The translations under genes and the position numbers were made by a program. DNA of 64,000 bases, taken from NCBI RefSeq assembly GCF_000612445.1, contig NZ_BALC01000001.1:587419-651418 (forward strand). Direction: 5' to 3'. Positions 17,454-26,700 of the stretch are shown here, piece by piece. This DNA comes from Liquorilactobacillus sucicola DSM 21376 = JCM 15457. GTDB lineage: Bacteria; Bacillota; Bacilli; Lactobacillales; Lactobacillaceae. The notes under the pieces were generated by a model, which searched no databases, had not been told where the DNA came from, and saw nothing but the letters and a program-made list of their open reading frames with translations. Within the stretch, counting starts at the first letter, position 1, and the number at the start of each line of letters is the position of its first letter.

Positions 17454-18725
17454 CTATGTGTCCAGGTGAGAATTCTTGGTTGTTTCTGTCATTTTGAAGT
17501 AAACAAGTAAGCTAACTAAGATTGCCGCCGAAACGTAGTAGAAAAACCATGATTCGTGCTGAATACTCTTTAACCATAGCGCAATATATTCGACAGTTCC
17601 ACCAAAAATAGCAACCGTCAATCCATAAGGGAATCCAACACCTAGGGCTCGTATCTCAGTTGGAAACAGTTCTGCTTTTACGATTGCATTAATCGATGTA
17701 TACCCACTAACAATCAATAATCCTGCCAACATTAATAAAAAAGCAGCTATAGGATTATCAAAAGCTTTCAAACCCTTAAAAATTGGTACCGTCAATAATG
17801 TTCCCATAACACCAAACCAATACAACAACGGTTTGCGGCCAACTTTGTCAGAAATATATCCAAATAGAGGCTGCAAAAGCATGAAAATAAACAGTGCCCC
17901 AAAATTTATCAAGGCAACTGTATGCGGTGATAAATCTAGTGTGTTGACCATGTACTTTTGCATATAAGTTGTATAAGTGTAAAAAGCGATTGTTCCACCA
18001 AAAGTCAAACCGATAACTGTCAATACCTGTTTAGGGTATTTGGCTAACAAGCTTAAAGTTCCTTTAGGACTTGATTTCCTCGCTGTTTTTCTATATTGAA
18101 TTGTTTCATCCATTGATAAGCGCAAATACAAAACGATTATTGCACCTATTGCACCCAAAATAAATGGAATACGCCATCCCCATGACCTTAGCTGCGCATC
18201 TGCTAAGTAAGTTTGCAAAATTATTTGAATTAAAAGTGCCAGCAACTGTCCGCTGATTAAAGTAACATATTGAAAAGATGCATAGAATCCACGCCTTTTT
18301 GGCCCAGCCATCTCTGACAGATAAGTCGCAGAAATACCGTACTCCCCTCCCAGTGAAAGACCTTGGATCATTCTGATTAAAACTAGAATAACAGGAGACA
18401 TGATGCCAATTGTCTGATAAGTTGGAACAAGCGCGATCAGTAATGAACCAACTGCCATAATACTGACAGAAAGTGTCAAAGCTGAGCGACGTCCATGCTG
18501 ATCGGCATATTTTCCCATTACAAAACTACCGAAAGGTCTCATTAAGAAACCAATAGCAAAAACTGCTGCTGTACTTAAAAGTTCGGCGGTCTGATTATTG
18601 CTAGGAAAAAATGCTCCTGCAAAGTAAATTGAAAAAGATGCATATATGTACCAATCAAACCACTCCACCATGTTTCCAAGAGAACCCTTTACGATATTAC
18701 TAGTTATACGGTGTTTATTATTCAA
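17454..18725 (-). CDS. MFS transporter, metabolite:H+ symporter (MHS) family
   Basis: The ~423-residue protein has 12 predicted membrane helices and the MHS-family patterns: GNMVEWFDWYIYA near the start, GKYADQHGRRSALT after helix 2 and RMIQGLSLGGEYG in helix 4. Relatives carry alpha-ketoglutarate, proline/betaine, citrate or shikimate, and the substrate cannot be chosen here. I prefer the TTG at 18725 because GAAGG lies seven bases upstream; the ATG at 18746 has no ribosome binding site. It appears monocistronic. Confidence 0.8.
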   Translation of the reverse strand: MNNKHRITSNIVKGSLGNMVEWFDWYIYASFSIYFAGAFFPSNNQTAELLSTAAVFAIGFLMRPFGSFVMGKYADQHGRRSALTLSVSIMAVGSLLIALVPTYQTIGIMSPVILVLIRMIQGLSLGGEYGISATYLSEMAGPKRRGFYASFQYVTLISGQLLALLIQIILQTYLADAQLRSWGWRIPFILGAIGAIIVLYLRLSMDETIQYRKTARKSSPKGTLSLLAKYPKQVLTVIGLTFGGTIAFYTYTTYMQKYMVNTLDLSPHTVALINFGALFIFMLLQPLFGYISDKVGRKPLLYWFGVMGTLLTVPIFKGLKAFDNPIAAFLLMLAGLLIVSGYTSINAIVKAELFPTEIRALGVGFPYGLTVAIFGGTVEYIALWLKSIQHESWFFYYVSAAILVSLLVYFKMTETTKNSHLDT

Positions 18726-18905
18726 TCTATCGCCTTCAATTACCATTTTTTAATCATTATCTAATTTATATTTAATAATACATCAGATATGTCTCTCTGT
18801 AAACAGATTACTGGTAACAACATAAAAATAGCGTGATTTCGTTAGCTACTGTCCTAATTTTTTTAAGATACTAAACTCTCCAACGAGTACTTTCCTTGTT
18901 TATTG

Positions 18906-19682
18906 TTATTGTCTTTCCGAAATATTCATTTTTTGCCATGTTGTCCTTTCCTCACATGTCAGCATTTCATCTTTAAAAGTTAATTTTTTAGCTATTTTCT
19001 GCAATTGCTCTCCTTCGTTTTCTTTTCCATTTTCTAGATACAGATTGCCTAACTCTGCTAACGCATCAATATCAGTATTCTCCCTTACTGCATTAGTAAA
19101 CCACTGTACAGCTACTTCAAAGTTCATTAATTCATGGTACAGACACCCCATATAATAAGCAGCCTTTTGGTTTCCGGACCTATAAGCTTGTATAAAAAAC
19201 TTTTCCGCTTTTTCATATTCGCATATATTTTTGTGCAGCAAACCCATGCCGTTGAATCCGCTTGTAATCCCTTGATCGATTTGAAATTGATAAATACTCT
19301 CCGCCATCTCATAGTCTGAACAATAAAGGCAAATATTTCCAAACTCTTGTAAATACAAAGAACCATTTTCCCTGTTCGAAATAAACATCTTTTTTAATTT
19401 TTCCATTGTCCTCAAATTATCATTTCTGACATTATTTACGACTTTGGCTAAATACATAAACTCCTTAGTTTCGTTTTTTAGTGAACTATTCAGATAAACT
19501 TTGACAGCTTCTTCAAAGTTAAACATTTCAAAATAATACTCTGGACAAAGATCAGCAATTATTTCACGTATGTTATCGAAACCTACATGCTTGATTTTTT
19601 CTTTTTCTTTGAATGCATATTTAATATTCATTTGTTGCTGAAATTGACAATTTAGTTTTTTAAAAATCTTTCTTCTATTCAT
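18906..19682 (-). CDS. TPR/Sel1-like repeat protein, paralogue 1
   Basis: The ~258-residue cytoplasmic protein has a C-terminal half of helical hairpins with TPR/Sel1 spacing (AAYYMGCLYHE, ALAELGNLYLENG). It belongs to the same family as the genes at 43781-44551 and 45501-46046; shared landmarks are the NIKY segment near the N-terminus and the RNDN/ENDN region. The start is set by AAAGG nine bases before ATG and removes 35 in-frame codons. Function is unknown; such repeats bind proteins or peptides. Confidence 0.7.
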   Translation of the reverse strand: MNRRKIFKKLNCQFQQQMNIKYAFKEKEKIKHVGFDNIREIIADLCPEYYFEMFNFEEAVKVYLNSSLKNETKEFMYLAKVVNNVRNDNLRTMEKLKKMFISNRENGSLYLQEFGNICLYCSDYEMAESIYQFQIDQGITSGFNGMGLLHKNICEYEKAEKFFIQAYRSGNQKAAYYMGCLYHELMNFEVAVQWFTNAVRENTDIDALAELGNLYLENGKENEGEQLQKIAKKLTFKDEMLTCEERTTWQKMNISERQ

Positions 19683-19865
19683 TTTTTTCATCCTTTCACA
19701 AATCAGCCTTCTTTTAGTAAATACGCATTTTAAAATATTTTTTTCTTGAACTATAAAATTATTTTTCAGTTTGGCAGACAAGTTCAATTCTTAAGCTATT
19801 TTTTACTTTTATATGTTGAATTTCATGTATAATCAAAGCACAACCTAAAATTGAGAGGTGATTAT

Positions 19866-20617
19866 GTGAAACCCTTTAGGTTTGTAAAACTAATATTTTT
19901 AGGTGTGTTTATTTTTTATTGTTTCCAAAGTCCCCCAGATATTGAGTATGGGAAAAAATGGCTGGGCAATAAAGTTGAACAAGTTACATCGCTTTTAGAA
20001 GCACCACAAAAGGTCCCTCTGCAGGAACCATCCTCATCTGGAGAAGATCCTCATTCTACGGACAGTTCCGGCGATTCGACCAGCCCAGCAGATGGGCAAA
20101 CCGATTCATATGGTTCCTCTTCCTCCACATCCTCGAGCACCACTTCTGATTCAGCAACCGTACATGGAGCCGTTTGGGCTAAAAATAACGCTAGTGTTTA
20201 TTTTGATATTCTTGAAAACGTATCTTCTGAATATCGTCATGTATGGGAAAAAGCCCTTAATAACTGGAATAGTTTCAAAATATTCACGTTGACCCCAACT
20301 AATGATAAAACTCAAGCAGATATTATTTTGACCACCGAAAATCAAAATAATACTGCCCAGGCTGGTGTGGCTGAGACAAAAATGCTGATCAATCCTTTAA
20401 CTGGCAAAAAGGTGATAACACATGCGTTGCTAAACTGAATCTCTATTACCTTGATCATTACTCAACCGAACGTAAAATCAATACCGCTGAACATGAATTA
20501 GGCCATGCGATGGGATTGGATCACGTTACTGATCATGCCTCAGTAATGCAACCCCAAGGCTCCGAATACGGTATTCAACAGTTTGATGTTGATCGTCTTA
20601 AACAGTTGTACAAGTAA
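19866..20617 (+). pseudogene. Secreted metzincin (matrixin-like) metalloprotease, frameshifted
   Basis: Translation starts at GTG (GAGAGG seven bases upstream) with an N-terminal hydrophobic anchor (VKLIFLGVFIFYCF), a long Ser/Thr/Gly/Asp-rich linker and then a catalytic domain. The first frame stops at 20438. From about 20420 the -1 frame continues with LNLYYLDHYSTERKINTAE, the zinc motif HELGHAMGLDH (HExxHxxGxxH) and a Met-turn, SVMQP, ending at 20617. A single missing base near 20420 explains the break. The intact ~250-residue protein would be a surface-anchored or secreted zinc protease. Confidence 0.8.
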
Positions 20618-20639
20618 ACTCAAGACTTGTATTTCAACA

Positions 20640-20687
20640 AAAACTATCAATAATTGCAGCAATGCTGTTTTGTTGATAGTTTTTTTG
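20640..20687 (+). terminator. Rho-independent terminator after the metalloprotease
   Basis: AAAACTATCAA and TTGATAGTTT pair around a 22-base loop and are followed by seven T residues. Confidence 0.75.
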
Positions 20688-20815
20688 TGTCATTTATTCA
20701 CAAATACCCTAAGAATTCAACAATTCATTACTGAAAACGCTATCTATCATTCTAGAGCTTAGTAATATGTTTAAGAGAAAGACAGCTTTCTAGGAATTTA
20801 AAGGGGAATATTTTT

Positions 20816-21061
20816 ATGATAAAAGCAATTTATATGCCAAAGTTAAATTCCAAATCAGATCAGTATTTCTTTGGAAACTGCTCCAAAAACTCTGGAGATG
20901 ATGTGAAAAAAGGTCGTATTTTGCTTGAAGTGGAAACCGATAAAGTAGTTAGGTAAGTTGCGAGTCAGGAAAATGGCATCTTAAAAGAACAAAGAGTTAA
21001 GACTGGTCAAACTGTTACTGTTGGAGAGCTTGTTGCAACAATTGAAGTTACACAAAGTTGA
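20816..21061 (+). pseudogene. Lipoyl-domain (2-oxoacid dehydrogenase E2) remnant
   Basis: From an ATG with AAGGGG upstream the frame reads MIKAIYMPKL, then GDDVKKGRILLEVETDKVV. The ETDKV lysine is the classic lipoylation site. An in-frame TAA follows directly where a glutamate is expected, and after it the domain continues (NGILKEQRVKTGQTVTVGE) to a TGA at 21061. Only the lipoyl domain remains; the E3-binding and catalytic domains are absent. It is probably a relic of an acetoin or pyruvate dehydrogenase E2 gene. Confidence 0.7.
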
Positions 21062-21094
21062 AGTAGCGGCTCCTATAAAGCAAAAGAAGAACTC

Positions 21095-21250
21095 ATGACG
21101 GTTACAGAAAATGATTACACTATCTGTAACATCACTTGATGCGCGCTAAATTTTTGCCTTAGAATACTACCTAATGACTGAAAAAAAGTTTGTTGCTCCA
21201 ATTTTATCCTCTATTCAACTAACCGGTAACAAAACCTCAATAAAAAATTA
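21095..21250 (+). pseudogene. Possible lipoate-protein ligase remnant
   Basis: One frame gives VTSLDAR, a stop, then FALEYYLMTEKKFVAPIL, which resembles the N-terminal region of LplA-type lipoate ligases (the ALEYYLMTEKK segment). Stops and the abrupt loss of similarity show decay. It lies directly after the lipoyl-domain remnant, as lipoate ligases often do in aco-type operons. Confidence 0.45.
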
Positions 21251-21764
21251 AACGCTCAACCCAATGATTATTTATGGAAGGATGTGTGGCATAAATGAAG
21301 TGCCTTATCTGGAATAATAAAGGCGTTGGATAAAACATTAACTTTTGGGGTATACCATATTTGGACTCAGCTTCTTCTGCGTTTAATTAAGTTCTATGTC
21401 CCCAAAACTAATTTTGGGGCATGTTGTCAAATGTCTCACTGAAACTGGTTAGGCTTTTGCCGTGATTAAAATCTTTTCATGTAAACTATCATTGTGACCT
21501 TATTTCACTTAGGATAAGACTGAAATACGCAAACTAACGTGCTTCAATAATCAAGGCTTTTTCGCTTAGCTCCAAGACTACTTCCCCGTCAAAGTCAATC
21601 AGTTAACTAAATAAGCTCCGTTTAAGCATATTTTATTAATGTTTACAGGTTATTTATTATGTTTTCCCATAATTACTTTAGTGCTTTTTGTCCTTTAAAC
21701 ATGCTATCATTTATATATAATAGAAAAAGATACATATTCTTATTTAAATAAGCGAGGTAAATAG
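21251..21764. other. Non-coding, decayed stretch
   Basis: No intact gene is visible. There are stems related to the dispersed repeat (for example CCCCAAAACTAATTTTGGGG near 21399-21420). On the minus strand near 21540-21600 a short open segment reads FDGEVVLELSEKALIIEAR, possibly the end of a lost gene. The 3' part supplies the promoter of the following membrane protein. Confidence 0.45.
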
Positions 21765-22139
21765 ATGAATTTTGATTGGAAATACGGCTTGATTAGTAAC
21801 ATCCCATACTTGTTGCTGCTCATTATCGGTGCAGCAAGTTTTTCTTCTAGCATAATCAATACTTCTCATTCTTACTTTTTACTCATTGGGATTGCAATTG
21901 CAATCATCTTACTTTATTACTTTTTTTGGGAGCGCCCTTTCTTTCGTGAGCATCCTGCGTATAAACCCGCCAATCGCCAAATCACACGATTAGGGTGGCT
22001 TATCACAGCGATTGGCTGCGGTGCAATCTTACTGTTAATCGGTATTTCAAGTCAAAATAATTTTCTTCTTATTTGGCCAATTTTTACATTGACTATTTTT
22101 ATCAGAGATTCGCTATCACGTGCCAAATATAAACAATAA
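21765..22139 (+). CDS. Small four-helix membrane protein, unknown function
   Basis: The 124-residue protein has about four hydrophobic helices (IPYLLLLIIGAASF, YFLLIGIAIAIILLYYF, LGWLITAIGCGAILLLIG, FLLIWPIFTLTIF) joined by short charged loops, with a basic C-terminus. GAGG lies eight bases before the ATG. I do not recognise the family. A hairpin (GCAAAAT/ATTTTGC) with T residues follows at about 22208-22245. Confidence 0.65.
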   Translation: MNFDWKYGLISNIPYLLLLIIGAASFSSSIINTSHSYFLLIGIAIAIILLYYFFWERPFFREHPAYKPANRQITRLGWLITAIGCGAILLLIGISSQNNFLLIWPIFTLTIFIRDSLSRAKYKQ

Positions 22140-22207
22140 CATTTTTACCACAATAGAAATTTGACCTCATATACCGTATTAATATTACTAATAAGCCATC
22201 TGACTGC

Positions 22208-22250
22208 AGCAAAATTGACTATTTTGCGCGGTCTTTTTTTGACCGCTCTT
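22208..22250 (+). terminator. Double hairpin terminator
   Basis: GCAAAAT ... ATTTTGC is followed directly by GCGGTC, a T7 run and GACCGC, so either stem could end the upstream membrane-protein transcript. Confidence 0.5.
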
Positions 22251-22360
22251 TTATAAAGCTCACTGCAAGTTTTTGCGCTAAAACAGAATTATTTGGCTAC
22301 CCTCATTTTTTTAGGAATGCCTGAAAAAATGTGCTATAATTATAGTGGAATTTATTAACG

Positions 22361-22624
22361 ATGACATTTATTAGAACATCACTGCATGGTAGTACAACTA
22401 TGAAAGGACTGGTTAAAATCTCAACAAAAACAAAAAGAGTTGTTTCGCTCCTTATTCTAGCCATTGCATTAGTAGGGCTGTTCATTTTTTCAGGCGCGAT
22501 TCTTGCTAAAATAGTTTTCGTCCTTTCCTTAGCGATTTGCGTTTTGACTATGCCTGAAACTATCTTTCAAAAATCCGCGGGTAAGCGTGCCGCGTTGCGG
22601 AAAGTTAGATACCAGAAAAAGTAA
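22361..22624 (+). CDS. Small membrane protein with basic C-terminus
   Basis: The protein is up to 87 residues, with two adjacent hydrophobic segments (VVSLLILAIALVGLFIF and AILAKIVFVLSLAICVL) and a lysine/arginine-rich C-terminal tail. An extended -10 promoter (TGCTATAAT) lies at about 22331-22339. The start is unclear: neither the ATG at 22361 nor the one at 22400 has a good ribosome binding site. The function is unknown. Confidence 0.5.
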   Translation: MTFIRTSLHGSTTMKGLVKISTKTKRVVSLLILAIALVGLFIFSGAILAKIVFVLSLAICVLTMPETIFQKSAGKRAALRKVRYQKK

Positions 22625-22741
22625 TCATTGTCATTTGTCTATTATTGCCAACAGTAATAGAAACTCTACTAGCTGGTAGGCTTTGAGCAATTTAAATTAA
22701 ATAGGAATTTTACCTAAGAGAACTTATTCAGCTACAAAAAA

Positions 22742-22783
22742 TATGGGGACCGGATCAAACTTTGGCTTTGACCCAGTTCCCAT
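22742..22783. terminator. Bidirectional terminator between the membrane protein and TIM genes
   Basis: ATGGGGAC ... GTTCCCAT with inner TCAAA/TTTGA pairing forms a long stem flanked by A/T runs. It ends both convergent genes and resembles the right arm of the dispersed repeat. Confidence 0.65.
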
Positions 22784-22828
22784 ATTTTTATTAAGATTTT
22801 TTGCTACCCTTTCTTCGACCAGCTTCAG

Positions 22829-23503
22829 TTACTTAAACTTAGCCATCGCTGACATCATTTCTTCAAGTTTTTCTTCCCAATCTGAAGCCTTAACGATTCC
22901 ACTGGCACCACCTGTCCCATCTGCTCCCCATGTCAACATCTTTGAAACATCGTCTGCATCATCTACACCCGCAGCTGCAATAACTGCAATCTTAGGGTCA
23001 ACAGAATGAACGGCTGCAATTGCTTGTTTAACATAACTTTCGTCACTTGTACTACCAGACCCGACCAGATCTGCTGGTTCACAAATCATTATATCTGGAT
23101 GCATTTCCGCAATCGCACGGCATTGCTCGAAACTATCAGCACACGCAATACTCAACATTCCTAATTTTCGAGCACGCTTTATACTATTATCCAGCTCCGA
23201 AACCGTTAAGGGATCTTCAGAATGATTCAGAACTACGGCATCCGTCCCATAATAACTAAGTGCTTCTGGCAAAACTGTTCCCAGCTTGCCTGGAGCAACG
23301 TCATCCATGTGTTGAGCCGTAATGATTAAATTGCTAGTGTTCTTCTTAAGGATAGGAATATCAATCTGTTGGCTAGTAAAGAGGCTGTCGAGCCCATACT
23401 TATTCGCTATCTTTTCTGTTAATTTGGCTAACTTGAGAACATCATCACCATAAACGTAAGTTTTAGGATTTACCATAAAAAGCGGTTTTCTAAATTTTTT
23501 CAT
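22829..23503 (-). CDS. Archaeal-type triosephosphate isomerase-like protein
   Basis: The 224-residue protein is shorter than the ~250-residue bacterial TpiA and reads like the archaeal type. It has NPKTY with the catalytic lysine at residue 14, LNHSE with the catalytic histidine near 92, ICEPADLVGSG with the catalytic glutamate near 141, and ADGTGGASGIVKA as the phosphate loop. It also has AQHMDDVAPG, typical of the archaeal form. It may be a second TIM or act on another sugar phosphate such as erythrulose phosphate. The start has GAGGAG seven bases upstream. It stands alone. Confidence 0.75.
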   Translation of the reverse strand: MKKFRKPLFMVNPKTYVYGDDVLKLAKLTEKIANKYGLDSLFTSQQIDIPILKKNTSNLIITAQHMDDVAPGKLGTVLPEALSYYGTDAVVLNHSEDPLTVSELDNSIKRARKLGMLSIACADSFEQCRAIAEMHPDIMICEPADLVGSGSTSDESYVKQAIAAVHSVDPKIAVIAAAGVDDADDVSKMLTWGADGTGGASGIVKASDWEEKLEEMMSAMAKFK

Positions 23504-23632
23504 CAAGTCACTCCTCATTTTTTCACTTCAAAGCTCTAATAGGTCTTTCTACCTACATCTTCAATTGTAACGGGTTCTCATTGTATTGCAAGCGATCACA
23601 ATCAAAGGCAACGTGTTAGCTTAAATGACTGC

Positions 23633-23692
23633 CACAAAAACAAAGTGAACCTCTAAGGTTGGATTGGATGCCAACTTAGCAGGTTCACTTCA
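23633..23692 (-). terminator. Terminator of the dextransucrase gene
   Basis: On the minus strand AAGTGAACCT pairs with AGGTTCACTT (23643-23690). An inner CTAAG-TTGG/CCAA-CTTAG extension follows, and then a TGTTTTTGT tract. Confidence 0.75.
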
Positions 23693-23736
23693 GAAACAGC
23701 CACTGCTGTATTTTTTAATTGAGCTTGTAGCGATAG

Positions 23737-26700
23737 TTAGATACTTTCCACAAATCTATCATTTTCACCGTTATAATACTTTTTGCTCTTACTATTACTA
23801 TCAACTATGGTTTGCTCTTTCAACATCTGCAAATCTGTCACAACGCTACCAGCGTTATCAATATAAATCCAATTACCGGAAGAAAGTTGAACAAATCTAT
23901 TTGTCAGCATTTCACCACTATCTGCATCATAATAGTGCAGGATGCCGTTTCCATCTCTGACGACTTGACCTTTAACCTGAAAACCATTGTCATCAAAGTA
24001 AAGTTGCTGCCCATTGATAGTTTGTACTCCTGTTACGGTAGAACCAGTAGTATCCAAATAGATCCATGTGTTATCAGCTATTCTCTCAAAACGGTTAGTT
24101 ATCATTTCACCGCTGTCCGCATCATAATAACGTAGATTACCAGCTTGGTCCTTGACAGACTGTCCCTTTACCTGGATACCATTGACGTCAAAATAAAGTT
24201 GTTGTCCATTGATGGTTTGTGCTCCTGTCACAGCAGAACCAGTAGTATCCAAATAGATCCATGTGTTATCAGCTATTCTCTCAAAACGGTTAGTTATCAT
24301 TTCACCGCTGTCTGCATCATAATAATGTAGATTACCAGCTTGATCTTTAACTGACTGTCCCTTTATCTGGTAACCATCGTCATCAAAATACAGCTGCTGA
24401 CCCTTAATTGTTTGTGCTCCTGTCACAGCGATCCCGCCAGCTCCCAAGTAGACCCACATATTGGGGGCTACTTCTGCAAAAGTGTCTGTCTCCATATCAC
24501 CAGAATCACTTGCAAAGTATCTCAAATTACCAGCTTGGTCTCTAATCGCTTGGCCTTTAAGCTGATAACCATCGTCATCAAAGAATTGAGTTGCTGTTCT
24601 TCCCTTAAAGTTGACTTTTACAAGCCCACGCGCCATGATTCCATTTTGATCGAAATATTGCCATTTTTCATCAGCATTCATGAAATAGTCATTAACATAG
24701 GCTTTACCTTGTGTTCCAAAGTAGTACATATTATTTTTTTCATCTTCAAAAAAGGCATTTTGCAATTCAACTCCATTCGGGAGAAAGTAATAGAAACTTC
24801 CATCAATATTCTGAAGTCCATATTGCATGTGACCATTTTCGTCAAAATAATACCAATTAGACTTAACATCCTCTATAAAAGTTTTCTTAGCTTGATAACC
24901 ACTTGTCGAGTAATAGGTCATTCCTATCCCATCCGATGCAAAGCCTGTCTTTGCAGGCAAGTTCAACAACTGCTTTGGCAAAAATGTGTCTTTGCCATTG
25001 ATCTTGAAGTATTTGTTAGAGCCTGAATCCTTAAGAACGTAGAATGCCCCCCGTCCTTGAATGTTGCTTCCATTAAAATATTTTGCCGACCATTGAGTTA
25101 TTCTTTTGCTGCCATCGATTGGCACACCTGTGGAAAGCTGCTTGAAAGTAAATAAATCGGGATATCTTTTTTTGATCCTTTTCAAAAAGGCGCCGCCATA
25201 TCGTGCTTGGTACTTTCCACCACCAACTGTTTTAGCAACATACAAGGTCTTATTAATTACTGAATCTTTATTTTGCTCACCAAAGTTATTAACCCTTGAA
25301 GCAGTTACAACTTCGTCTCCAGGAAGATTATAAATCTGATCTGGAACCCAATCAGCTATTACCTTCATATCCTGCATGTGAAGTGCTTTAATTGCAGCTA
25401 TAAGTTGATCAGCAGTTCCATACTTAGTTGGCGTTTCAAAGCCAAGATCATAACGGTCTGTGAAAGCATACCCGTTCTGAATAATTGAATCCAAAAAAGT
25501 ATTATCGGTACTTGAACGATATTGCGGTGGCAGTTCGAAATATGTGACACCCCACTCTTTAAACTGTGCTGCATTTTGGGCAATTTTCACGTTCGCATAT
25601 TCATCTGCAGTAGTTGGAAAAGCTTGAAAGTTTGAAAAACCTTCATACATAACTTGTGAGTCCAAAGCCGCATTTGAATGCAAGGTTTTGCCATCTACAG
25701 TTGCACTTGTACTGCTTGGTGTCCGTGCATCCTGTTCATCGCTCGCTCCAACAGGAACCCAAGCTGCCAGAAAACCAGATACTTGCGGATTACTCTGCCC
25801 TACTATTTCTGCAGAATCAAAGATAAGTTGCCCTTCACCGTTTGTATATCTAATATAACTCACAGGAGCGGCTGCATCCGTTTGATAGGTTGACAAGCCA
25901 GCAGCAGTTGTCAAAACCAATGGGCGGTATGCTTGATTAGCATGAGCTTTCCCCATATTGATAACAATCCGGTCAGAAGCACTAAGGCGCAAGTTAGGTT
26001 CATTGCTTTCAATTACAGCTATGCCTTGTGTCCGTGTTTCTGCATCGCCCTTATCATTAGACGTCAACGCTCCTTTACCATAGCGAACAGAAGTCAACAC
26101 TCCATGGTAAGTATTGGCTGCCATCTCAGGTGCTCCTGTCACGTAAGATATTTTCATGTTCTGACCACCTGCAACATATTTCTTGCGTGCACGTAGCAAA
26201 GTTTCGATCGCCGAGTAATATGGTGATTTTTTTGCCATATATTGACCATCATCCGTGTACATATCACCATAATAAACCCGCGGTATCGTATCTTTATTAG
26301 TTAAAAGCAATGCATAGGTACTTGGGATGTTATATTGAGTAAACTCTTTATTCGTCTTCAACTGATCAGCGTTATAAATTGTAAAAGCCTGCCGCAACTG
26401 ATCCATTGTAAAAGTCAAACCATCTGAACTGGGATCAATTCTTTGCTTGATAATTTCCGCAATAACAGTTTGAACCTCACTATCATGCGCGCGAACAAAA
26501 GAATAGTTTGGGATAGCTTCGTTTTCTGTTTCATCACTTGCACGATTTACTAAACTGTTGGAGATCAGTGGTTCCAGACCGCTTCGTCTATTTTCATTTG
26601 CATCAGTATAAGGCATTGTTAGTGCGTACTTTAATGATAAACGAAATTTGTTGTCCATTGTAGCTTGGTCTGCACCCTGATCTTTGACATACTGCGCATC

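Noticed and set aside
21540..21610. MazE/AbrB-like antitoxin fragment on the minus strand
   Set aside because: Only about 19 residues look protein-like, with a stop upstream and no start, partner or ribosome binding site.
23812..24330. Plus-strand open frames with repeated units inside the dextransucrase gene
   Set aside because: They are antisense shadows of the tandem glucan-binding repeats.
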